Of a stretch of 18,180 nucleotides of DNA, positions 1-10,200 are shown one piece after another. The stretch's first letter is position 1, and each line of letters starts with the position of its first letter. The notes under the pieces were generated by a model. It was not told the origin of the DNA and searched no databases. It was given only the letters and a program-made list of their open reading frames with translations. The translations under genes were made by a program, and so were the position numbers. Source of the stretch: Ichthyophonus hoferi (taxonomy: Eukaryota; Opisthokonta; Ichthyosporea; Ichthyophonida; Ichthyophonidae); contig NAOQ01000195.1 in the NCBI GenBank assembly GCA_002751075.1, forward strand, positions 1 through 18,180, read 5' to 3'.

Positions 1-450
1 AGGTTATGGGCCTTCAATAGTATCTCTAGCTCAACAACCGAGTCTTACAGGCAATTCTGATCAGGCAGCAATTACTTATACTGGTCAGACAACAATAACT
101 TCCCCCAGTATCACAATTGGGGATCCCGACAACTGTGCTCAATACCAACAGGCTAGCACAGTTGCTTATAACTATAGTAAAGAAATCATGTATCAAACCT
201 ACATGGTAATGATTCTGATTGAAATCAATTCCTATACCATACTATATTAGATATACATTTGACACCAATTCAGTCTCACCATATATGTTTAGATTAATAT
301 AAATTAACTACTGTGTGGTTGAAACGAGACTTCTAACTTGTTTTACAGTAGAGTTCGCCACCTGTAATGCGCCTTTATCAGGGTAAACTTAAGATGAACA
401 TAGCGGATGCTTATTCTACATCTTACCGTTTCAAAAAGGCTTACATATAA
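1..450 (+). CDS. 3' end of an unrecognised protein gene (partial, two exons)
   Basis: Exons are 1-205 (frame starts at base 2, 68 codons, incomplete at the window edge) and 352-450 (32 codons, then TAA at 448-450). The first exon is rich in Gln, Ser, Thr, Ile and Tyr, includes TITSPSITIGDPDNCAQYQQ, and ends in phase 0 at a GTAATG donor (206). The acceptor is a tandem CAGTAG (346-351). Using the second AG keeps the frame and adds residues beginning SSPPVMRLYQGKLKMNIADAY. Using the first AG puts TAG directly after the Met codon. Without splicing the frame stops at 248-250. The composition is protein-like and unlike the surrounding AT-rich DNA, but I recognise no family. It could be a live gene's C-terminus or a decaying copy like the fragments to its right. 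Confidence 0.4.
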
Positions 451-457
451 CTAATAG

Positions 458-775
458 AGGCAAGGAATTCGACAAGAACAGTATAGTTTTTTATTAGATT
501 TAGTACCAGCAACAGTGTGCTAATTTGGTACAGTGTGTAAATACAGAGGCTGTACTCATAGTCAAAAACCAACAGGACCTAGACAACCATTGAAATATCC
601 ATTTATATTCATAATGTGCATTATATAAATTCGATACCAAAAATCATGGAAATAACTTCGGCATAAACAATAAAATACTTCATAGTATAACATTATTAAC
701 TACCATTGATTCAACACCTCTATTAGTGAGCCGGATCACATTGGTTCTTGTCAACTTTCATTAAATGCTTTCAAA
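458..775 (+). other. protein-like stretches, probable gene relics
   Basis: Two short frames look more like protein than the surrounding AT-rich DNA. The frame at 458-625 contains EQYSFLLDLVPATV and, after an interruption, VCKYRGCTHSQKPTGPRQ. The frame at 710-775 contains ISEPDHIGSCQLSLNAFK. They lie in different frames, lack convincing splice sites and match no family I know. They may be decayed exons of the gene to the left or of the one ending at 2146. Chance is possible for each one alone. The rest, up to about 1240, shows nothing convincing. Confidence 0.2.
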
Positions 776-1241
776 TAATATATCTCATTAAGTTGTGATG
801 GGCCTCTAAAATGGTATTTTTTTTAAGTGTGGCGAGTGCAAAATAAATAGCCTATAGCGATGTTTGAGGTGACATTGTATGGTATATGTCGTTATTTGGT
901 GTAATTATCTTTGGCCTATATACCAGATGATACATATGATAGGCATATAATAGTCAGTTGGCATGTGTATATATGCTAGCTAGCATAGTGGAAACCATCG
1001 TAACTCCTATTTAGTTTGTCTGGCATATTTTCACATATAAATCAAGTTTCATTAAAATTTTCAAGAGACATCATTTATATTATTAAAGGTTATCGAGGGT
1101 TTTGTTTACTTACGTTGGAACCAACGTTTTCACTGCACCTTTATAATTCATTCTTTTATTTAGGTTATTGTATTCGCTTATTAATAGAAAGAAAAGATGA
1201 TACTTCATAGTTAAGTTTGATAGGAATTTTTTGTGAATCTA

Positions 1242-1537
1242 CGTTCTTTTCATAATATGTCTAACGTTGCTAAAGAAGTTGAAGCACATAATTCAAAGAC
1301 TTTTCTATAGAGCCAACTAGTTGAGTCTGCTATTGCTTCTCCTGATAATAACAGTACAATAGCCATGTATACACAATCACAATTAGATTGTAGTAAGTGT
1401 ACAACACATCGCCAGGTGAGAAGTTAACGGCTTCTACATTTCCATGTCAACAACATGCGATTGTGGAGCAGTTAACAAGAACTTTAGCTTGCAGACTACC
1501 TTATGACAACAGCCAAATAAGGCTTAGTAACATCAAT
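1242..1537 (+). pseudogene. interrupted protein-like segments, family uncertain
   Basis: Three coding-like pieces run in series. The first, near 1257-1307, contains NVAKEVEAHNSKTF. The second, 1311-1415, follows a TTTTCTATAG acceptor-like site and contains LVESAIASPDNNST; it ends at a CAG|GTGAGA donor-like site. The third, 1424-1537, contains AIVEQLTRTLACRLPYDNSQ and ends at AAT|GTATGT. Pieces one and two share a frame but are separated by a TAG. Pieces two and three are in different frames only eight bases apart, too close for a normal intron, so a decayed gene is the simplest reading. The Ala/Ser/Gln-rich helical flavour faintly recalls the rod bundles of talin or vinculin, but this is too weak for an assignment. 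An assembly error could also explain the frame break. Confidence 0.3.
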
Positions 1538-1969
1538 GTATGTTTTATTCCTAATACTGATGTTCTTGTTTAAAGGAGAGACGGTGCAAAGTCCAAATAA
1601 TATGTGGATATAGAATGCCAATTACTGTATTTCATATATATATAACCCTTTCTTTACCTATATTCCTATCTCTCTACTTTATTTATCCAGGATATTCTTC
1701 TTTCATTTGCTTCATTTATTATTTTTCCAAACTTAACTTAAAAATACCATAGTATACAGTCGCTACATACTACATTACAAACAACATTACTCTATCCACT
1801 CATATATATATCCATATTCTAAATGAAATTCAATTGGATTTCTTTATACCCATTCCTTCCAGTCATAGTTTGGTATCCCACTGTGTTCTTACCACAATCG
1901 CACCTAGGCCTATTAAAGGAGGAATCACTTCTCAATTAGTTGGAGACTACTATAGACAGCTAAAGATAG
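1538..1969 (+). other. stretch without a supported gene
   Basis: Mostly AT-rich sequence with TATATA runs and CATAC/TACAT repeats. From about 1820 to 2013 one + strand frame stays open without an ATG and includes RPIKGGITSQLVGDYYRQLK. It could be an exon of the gene that ends at 2146, entered at the CACCTAG acceptor-like site near 1909, but it is not in frame with that terminal exon. I cannot decide its status. Confidence 0.25.
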
Positions 1970-2146
1970 AGCCATCATATACGTCTTACACCAAACTCGT
2001 CTCAACCTTCTAATAAAATCGGATCAGATCTAAAAGCTGCCTCTATTACTAGCCCAGCCAGAGACACTTTTAAACAACACCTAATTGGAGCCTGCAAAGC
2101 CTGTGGACAAGTCATCAAAACTATCACAGACTACTCTAAATATTAA
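1970..2146 (+). CDS. possible terminal exon of an unrecognised + strand gene
   Basis: After an AAAGATAG acceptor-like site a frame stays open for 58 codons to TAA at 2144-2146. It encodes an alanine- and threonine-rich, helix-prone C-terminus containing SDLKAASITSPARDTFKQHL and then ACKACGQVIKTITDYSKY before the stop. The pattern of SP, an aromatic residue, QH and VIKTI faintly recalls talin rod bundles such as the segment ending ANLVKTIKALD. That is memory-based and unproven. There is no internal ATG. The stop overlaps the stop codon of the convergent ParB-like gene on the other strand. It could be a genuine last exon or the end of the decayed gene described just upstream. Confidence 0.35.
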   Translation, partial: SHHIRLTPNSSQPSNKIGSDLKAASITSPARDTFKQHLIGACKACGQVIKTITDYSKY

Positions 2147-3269
2147 TTGGCTTCTTCCTCACTTCCCTCCTGTTCTTTCCTCTCATCTCCCTCTTTAGGC
2201 TTGGATCGTTCCCTCATAAATACAGCTGTTAGAGAGCATCTGCCGCGTTGTGTCTTGTTAGCTTAGTGATCTATATTCATTGTAGTATACTTAGTATATA
2301 GCCGAATATTTTCTCCATTGTATTTTAACATCATTTTTCGTATACTTGGGAGCTATAATTACATTTATTTATTCAGAATTACCTAATAAACACACATTTA
2401 GTGTGATTCATCAGCAATTAATCTTGACCATACCAACAAAATTAAACTATCCGTGATTACATTGACAAATGATTTCCTGTAGTAAGAGTTATTTTACATT
2501 TAATGGTATATAAAACACCATTTATCAAAGCAAAAGCAGTGCAATAATAAAAACACTTATTATTATTATTATATATACCTATAACAAACTTACACATGTA
2601 TCATAAGATTGTGTGTATATACTATATACATAAAAGAACATACAAAAGAAATCATAGTGGAAACAATAATACTCTTTTTTCATCTCTATATATAGCAATA
2701 TAGTATACTATCGAATATACATATCCAGTCATATATTCTCAAGCTCACTTCCTCCATCATATCAGTATATATAAATAATATAATGAAACATAATATAACA
2801 TAATATATTACAATACAATATGATACAGTACAATACAGTATAATATTATACTGTAAGAGAATAGAATAGGATAGAATAAAGTACAAATTAAATATAGTAC
2901 ACCAATATACCATACCAACCTATCTACCTACCTATCCATGCTAAATTTCTGAGCAGCTCCCTTCCCCTTGACAACCTCATTAAAAGGTCTGACACGAACT
3001 TCTATCAAACCATCTTTCAGCAAATTCAATTCTCTGCATTGCTTAAACAACCACAGTCTCCTATTATTCATACTAATCAACAGACCATCTTGTGTGATAA
3101 CAGTGATTTTAGGAAGGGATTCTGGTTTTAATTTTTTTGTTTTTATTTCTTCTAATGTTTGTGTTATCGGTCTGCCACAGGAAAAAGTGGGACGTATCTT
3201 AGAGTGAGTGAAACGGACCTCTCTTGGGTCAACTTTCATGAAGACATCTTTCTGTTTGTTTTTCGACAT
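2143..3269 (-). CDS. eukaryotic ParB/sulfiredoxin-like small protein (two exons)
   Basis: Exon 1 is 3269-2932 (112 codons plus AG, donor GTAGGT). Exon 2 is 2239-2143 (acceptor GGCAG, stop at 2145-2143). Joining AG to A makes an Arg codon, and the product is about 144 residues. Visible motifs are DPREVRFTHSKIRPTFSCGR near residues 14-33, then LEEI, LPKITVI, and the family hallmark SMNNRRLWLFKQCRE near 66-80, then VRVRP. Exon 2 supplies CSLTAVFMRE and a charged Lys/Glu-rich tail. I know this family from plants, fungi, protists and some animals as conserved proteins with a ParB/sulfiredoxin fold and no settled function. The CSLTA.FM ending matches my memory of relatives, which supports the splice. 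Reading straight through the donor would add only one residue, an equivalent Arg, before TAG. The gene is divergent from CEBPZ. Confidence 0.8.
2240..2931 (-). other. intron of the ParB-like gene, AT microsatellites
   Basis: This 692-base interval separates the two exons of the ParB-like gene. It holds a (TTA)n/TATATA run near 2557-2578 and a degenerate ATACA/GTACA-type simple repeat at about 2800-2880. An open - strand frame at 2686-2913 translates to Ile/Tyr/Leu-rich repeat-derived sequence and is not a gene. I see no RNA gene or mobile element here. Confidence 0.6.
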
Positions 3270-3720
3270 TATATATTATATTATTATACTATTATACTAC
3301 TATATTATTATTAGTACTGTTATTATTACTATAATATAATACATATGCATACATATACGTACATATAGTTACAGTCTAGATTTATCTATATATTGCATGT
3401 GTCTTAAAAGTTTTAAAATTTAAATTTCAAAAGCACAAATATATATACGCGTTTACTCAACCATTTAAAATTTGAAAATTATATTTAATATATACAAAAT
3501 TTAAGTATTTTAAAACGTTGCCGCTTTTAGATATAACTTATTATATAGCCATCCAATTCATCATATGAAAATATTTTTCTTGAGTGGCATTTTAAAACAT
3601 TTTGAAATTTACAGTGTTATTAATTTACAATAAAATTTAGCCTATATTAAAATTATTAGAGTTTAAAATAAAATTTAAAATAAACCGAACATCGCAGTCT
3701 ATTTCATGGGATCCGATGCG

Positions 3721-3726
3721 CACGTG
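3721..3726. promoter_or_regulatory. CACGTG E-box
   Basis: A palindromic CACGTG lies in the least AT-rich patch of the divergent region, in the context TGCGCACGTGTACA, 558 bases upstream of the CEBPZ start codon. This is the classic binding core of Myc/Max-type bHLH-LZ factors, which drive ribosome-biogenesis genes in animals. The link to CEBPZ is inference, since a single six-base site may occur by chance. Confidence 0.3.
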
Positions 3727-3840
3727 TACACTTTGGCTCATAACACTGTTATTATATATTATATACGTACATGCAAACAATTTATATACAATACATATTC
3801 ACCCATACCCATATTATATCATACATATACACTAAGGTGT

Positions 3841-4100
3841 TGGTTGTCAATAGGTATTTTAACCTTGTCTTTCTTTCTCCATTAATTTGTAATTAACCAT
3901 ATATATGCAATTTATATACTATCAATATACAGTATACACATATATACATACATACATACCATAAATTACTGGTTATCAATAAGTATTTGAACCTTGCCTT
4001 TAATTCTCATTTGTTTTGTAACTAAACATTATATAAAAAATACATACATACACCTGACATGCACACTGAGGTTTTTATTGTCAATGAGTTATCTTCTTTT
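3841..4100 (+). repeat. diverged tandem repeat, about 112-128 base period
   Basis: Three related copies are visible. Copy 1 starts near 3841 (TGGTTGTCAATAGGTATTTT), copy 2 near 3970 (TGGTTATCAATAAGTATTTG), and copy 3, shorter, near 4071 (TTTTTATTGTCAATGAGTTA). Copies 1 and 2 continue in parallel through AACCTTG(T/C)CTTT and TTTGTAA(T/C)TAA(A/C)CAT. Copy 3 keeps only the first part and runs into the CTTTCTCT tract. The divergence suggests an old duplication. Confidence 0.6.
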
Positions 4101-4283
4101 CTCTTTCTTTCTCTCTCTCTTTCTCCTTTATTTATCCCCTCCTTTCTTCCTAGTTATTTCATTTAAATCTATACTATAACATTGGCATTCTTTTTAACCG
4201 TACCTATATATGTTTATCGCATTCACTCATACATAATCTATGTCTAATATTAACACGAATACTAATGTTTTATAATAACTAGG

Positions 4284-7200
4284 ATGGGTAAGTCTGATAT
4301 TGCACACGGGGATCCTAAAAAAGAGAAATTCCACAAGAATAAAGATGGGAAGAAGAATAGGAAGGAGGTATGTATGTATGTACAAGTATATATATATATA
4401 TATGTTATGTATTATATCATAATATAGGTTATACTATGAAAACGATTCGAATGTAAAAAAGTTCCATGAACATGCTTGTATAGCATGCACACTGCTTATC
4501 ATTGCACTGATACGTATACCTCTATGGTTGATTCGAGTTTTCTTGTATATATGTTATTGCAATACGTACTATATTCACTTACATTATATTCCTTGCACTC
4601 AAAATAGAAGCGATCAGACCCGGAGGATCTGGAGGATCTAAAATTAGAAGATGTGTTGGCATTGGATGGAGACGAGGAGGATTATAAGATGCTGTTGGAC
4701 ATGGATAGGAATTCCGGGGATAGTGAGGAATTCAACGTGACTGAAAAAAGTGTATGTGTATACGTATATACTATTTATGTTTTTGTTATGCCATGTTATG
4801 TTATGTTATGTTATATTAGGCTTTGCTATGTTATGTTTTATTATACTATGTTACTTTGCTATGTTATGTTATGTTATATTGTGTTATGCTATGTTATATT
4901 ATATTATGTTGTGTTATGTTATGTTATGTTATATTATACTATGTTATATTTTACTGTATTGTATTCCTACCCTACTCTATATATTATACCTTTAACTCAT
5001 TCTGATCAATATACGATCTCATTACCGTGATTATACTCGGACCAAACGTTATCCTTGCATTGCTATTTTAAACTTAAACGATTATATATGCCTTGTATGA
5101 ATATTAACATATTTTGTCCATATATAGCATGTTAGAATGCCCGACAGCGAATTGGAATCCTTTATGGCAACTTTAGGTCTTAATAAGGTAGCAGCCTATA
5201 GTGATGAAGAAGAGGAGGAGGAAGAGGAGAAGATTCCCACTTTGGTACAGGTGACCAAGGAGGATAAAAAGAAAGAGAAAGCATCTGATTCAGACAAGGT
5301 CACAGAGGTTGAAACAGTGGAAGAGGAAAAGACCAATGAGAAAGAGAAGAAGGAGAAGGCTGCGAAGAGGGGGGCAAAGATGTATGGGAAGTTGGAAGCT
5401 TATAAATTAGCTAAATATAATGCACCTCCAAAAGACCGTAAGGGGCTCATGGTAGGTAGAGAGGGAGAGAGGGAGGGAAGGGTGATTAGAGATGCGGGTT
5501 TGTTGTATGTTCGTGTTACCATATACATATTTTATTAATTAGAATATATATTAACAATAATAAATAATAGCCGTATATAGTATTATCTTAACCAATCACC
5601 ATCTACTATCTCAGTTACCAGATAAATCTCTATGGTATGAGATTGAGGTCGATGCGATCCCTGACTCAGATCGTCTCCCATTGGCTCCCAATGAGGTGGC
5701 AATCATGCAATCGTATGGTCAACAGGTCTTAGAGGCTGATAGTGCGAAATATATTGAACGTAGGTTAACCTTATATGGTTATTTTATATTATGTACTAGC
5801 CTTATATATTTACTATATATTATGTGTTGACCTTATATGGTTATTATATATTATGTGTTAACCTTTTATGGCTATACGATATTAGTGTGAAGTATATTGG
5901 ACATAGGTTAACTTGATATGGTTATTACATATTATGTGTTAGCCGTATATGGTTATAATATATTATATATACCACGCATAATATACTTATATCCTATTAT
6001 ATAGAGTACGAACGTGAAAACACTGGGGACGTGAAGTGGATGCAAAAGGTAGCAGAGAGTGGAACCCTAGATGATAAAATGGCTGCCCAAGTGTTGTTCC
6101 TACAGGTATAGTTAAATACTTCCCTTTTTCCACCTCTCCTTGATCGGTGCATGTTGGTTGCCTTGGTTACAGTTTTGGTTTGATCAATTCTCTGTCTTTT
6201 TCTTTCTCTTTCTCCCTTTCTCCTTCACTCACTTCTCGGTCCTCTCTTTCTACAGGAATCAGCCATCCACCGTAGTGATGCCCTAGAAAAGCTAGTAGGG
6301 TTTGCTTGTAGTAAAGGAAAGAGAGAGGCCTTAATGGCTATAGATCATCTAAGAGAAGTCTTATTGGACAACCTACTACCTAAGAGTAGGAAGCTAAGGT
6401 ATGATGTTTCATTTATAGACTTTATATTTTACAGACGGTTATTATATATATGCGTATATATGAGAAGAACCGAGAGAGAAAGAGAAATAGCAAGGCAGAT
6501 TGTGGATTTATATATAGGTATATATATGACAAAGATTAATAATAAAATAAAATAAAAGTCCATGTATATAAGCATATTATACATACATATACACATGCCA
6601 TTATATTTTATGTGACAACTAACCAACCAAATCGTCAGGTTTTTTAATCAACAGCCACTGTCCAATGAGGCTGTGACAGATAAACACCTTGCCCTGTGGT
6701 GCTATGAGGATACCCTTAAAAGGCAATTTATGCTTTATATTAGCGCTCTCGAGGTAAATGACTGGACCGTTTTTATGTATAAATTTTAATTTTAAAAAAA
6801 TTGGTATGGATTAACTACATATTTAAAATGAGACAGATAGACTAATATGGTATGTAACAACACATTACATTCCATTCCATTCTTGTTGCTAAGCAACCAA
6901 GACTATATAGCTGTACTATCCCTCCCTATTATATGTATAAGCCTTTATATTTCTCTGGCTCAGTTTACAAATGTAATGTAATACTATATTATATGATAAT
7001 GTATTGTATATTATATTATGGTATAGTATATTTTATGTTACTATGAAAATAGAAGCGAGTTTATAGATCTGATATTGTCATAGTAACTATAGTAACCATA
7101 CTTGCTTTTGATTGTTGCAGACACACAGTCACGATAACGAGCAAGGTGTAAAGGGTAAGACTTTAAAAATTATGTACGAGTTTCTATTGGAGAAGCCTGA

Positions 7201-10200
7201 ACAAGAGAAAAACATTCTTACTCTACTTGTGAATAAAATGGTAGGTATTGGATTGTATTATGTTATACTATGTTTTATTGTATTATATTACATTGCAAAG
7301 GTATATATATATAATCGTTTTCAATTATATCATTTCAATCACCAACTGCCACCCACCTTGACCCCAATAGATAGATCGTTTATCATCTGATATAACCATG
7401 TATAGATAATTATGTATACTCTACGGTTAATTTTAAAATTAAATTTTTATGGACCAGTCACTAACCCCATCCTAGGGTAGCCTCTATGACGTCATATAAC
7501 CACATATAAATAACTATATATTCTATCATACATACTAATGTTAATATTAAATTTTAATAAACGAATCACTAACCCCCTTCTAGGGTGACCCAGATAGGCA
7601 GGTGGCATCTAAAGTTGTCTACTTATTGGCTCAACTGGTGGCAGTCCACCCCAATATGAAGATCCCTGTATGTATTATATATTTTATTATCCTACCGCAT
7701 TTCTCTTTTAAATATATATTGCAGTTTACAGCTTATCATATAAAAGTTTAATATCGTGTTAAGATTGGAGAAATAAAACACTTTCATCTCGAGAGATGTG
7801 ATACTTAACCAATCATGCCTAGACACAAGCATAAACACATGCGCAGATCGCAATATACTTATAATGCGTAGGGGACCTTCAATGAAATCTCACGGATAAA
7901 ATATAATAAATTGTATTGCATTGTATTATACTATATTATATATTATTCAAGTAAAATTTAAATCAATATATACAGTCTTACCCCGTCATGTACACATTCC
8001 TGCATTTAAAATCTTAATTGTCATTGGCGCCCACAGGTAGTAAGAGAGGTCGAGCAAATCATCTATCGTCCTAATATTAAAGCCAGAGCTCAGTATGTGA
8101 AATCTCCCTAGACTTACACCCCTTTATGTATTATGATTGGATGTTTATCAGTATGAAGATATAAATAGAATATTTTAAATTTTAAATTTTTAACTTGGTA
8201 TAATGCTATTATGTAATGTAATTATAATAAATTATTAATACATATACATATGCATATCACTTAAAACTCTACTATATCCAGTGTGTATTATAATATGGTA
8301 CAGTATAGTAATACTATACCACATTACCCTTGCCTTACATTATCCACCTACCAATCTACCAATCTATTCAAATATTTAAGAGTATAAATGCTTGGATTTA
8401 GTCCAATGTCTGTTTGCAATTCTTTAGGTATAATTATAATTAGTATTAACAATTGCTGATGTTAGATTAGATAAGGATTCCTTGTATTTCAATCTCAGCC
8501 TGTATAGAAACGACCACTTAACACACACATATATATATAGATGTGGCTGGTTGAGAAAGATAACCCCTATTTCACCAGTCCTCACGTTCATACCATTTTA
8601 CACACTTTACTCATCCTATCTATCCTCCAATCAGGTATTACGCTGTATGCTATCTCAACCAATTGGTTCTTAGTCAGAGGGAAAGGTCCCTAGCAACAGT
8701 CCTTGTAGATCTCTACTTTAATCTCTTTGCCCACTTTACTGGGAAGGGTGAGATGGCGTCTAAAATGCTTAGGTATGTATGGCTATGTATGTATGTATAT
8801 ATGCAGTGAGCACTGGGTGATTGTATCATGCAACTATTGATTAATGTAATGAATAAATAATAAAAGTAAGTCAAGATATATAACATGGAGGTGTAGACCT
8901 ATGACCATGACTATACACCAATAGCATAGCATGCTGAAGCGATCTAATTTAATTTGCTTTCTACTAGCGCTCTGCTCACCGGAGTCAACCGAGCCTTCCC
9001 ATTCGCTGATATTGATGACGAGGTATGTGATATACGGCACGTATGTTCTTGGGGCTATAAGTGAAGGGAAATTATAACTTGCCTACTGTGGAATATGTTA
9101 GCATAATAGATATATAGACAGATATATGCATTTTATTACTATAGTTCGTTGTTTCTCATTCGTTTATCCCCATTTTATCTCACTTTATCAAACTTATGAC
9201 CATATGCTAATTACAAATCCATCTAACCAGGTGTACAATAAACATGTAGATCTCTTGTTTAAGACGGTTCATGTCGGTACACTGAGTACTGGTATCCAGG
9301 CTCTCATGCTGTTGTTCCAGGTAAATATATTATATCACCCACAAATTATATATATAGTAACAATTATGTCTGGCCAATAAAAAAATTCCTGCTTAATGAA
9401 TGGATTAGAATCTCACCTATCATAATATCCGTTAATTAGCTTAAAATTAAATCTGCCAGTTAACTCATGCTAAACGGAATGATCTCACATACTTTTTAAT
9501 ATCATGTATTTACTCATAATTACATTCACCGACTAGTGGGGACCTTTAAAATTAATCTACATTCGACCACAGTTTATATTATACATTCATACAAGATCAT
9601 ATCCAATAGAATCACTCTTTCTAAAAAAAGCCACTAATTGGTATACTATTAAGATTACTAACTAACCAATTATATGGTACATATAAAATTTATCTTGCTC
9701 ATCTACAACTTTTACATTTTTATATGCTCTCCGACCAATGACTATACTTGTATCTATAATAAAATATCCAACTTACCAATTAACCAATCAACTGATTTAT
9801 TTAAACTTTTGCCAGCCATCCACAAATAGAGCGTTCTATATAAACAATTAACCATTAAATACATGCTTTAAGTAGCATAAATTTTAATTTAGTGATTAAC
9901 TTATCAACTGACCCGTTGAAAAATCAGGTTATGCACTCCCGTAAGACTGTTTCTGATCGTTTCTATCGTGCCCTCTACAATAAAATCAATGATGTACATT
10001 CTGTTCATAATCTCAATAGTGCATCATTCCTTAATGTCATTTATAAGGCTTTGTCTGTTGATGCCTCCATTCCCAGAGTACAGGTATGTAATAGTATGTA
10101 AGAGTATGTAATAGTATGTGTAAACCGTAAATGGGGTGCTTAGCAAGGTCGTATGCTGTGTATGTATGTATCTCCAAAGACAATATTATAAATATTATAA

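Larger units (their letters stand above)
3270..4283. promoter_or_regulatory. divergent intergenic region between ParB-like gene and CEBPZ
   Basis: The start codons of the two divergent genes are 1014 bases apart, so both promoters probably lie here. The left part (3271-3345) is a TTA/TAT microsatellite, and 3400-3690 is rich in TTTAAAATTT-type sequence. A less AT-rich patch at about 3688-3745 carries a CACGTG E-box. A diverged tandem repeat at 3841-4100 and a pyrimidine-rich CTTTCTCT tract near 4095-4150 lie next to CEBPZ. No TATA box can be singled out against such an AT-rich background, and a 5' UTR intron cannot be excluded. Confidence 0.45.

Noticed and set aside
1016-1210. Plus-strand 64-residue open frame
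   Set aside because: AT-rich, Ile/Leu/Tyr/Phe-rich, no splice sites or motif; probably chance.
2686-2913. Minus-strand 75-residue frame
   Set aside because: Ile/Tyr/Leu repeats from AT microsatellites inside the ParB-like gene's intron; no protein-like features.
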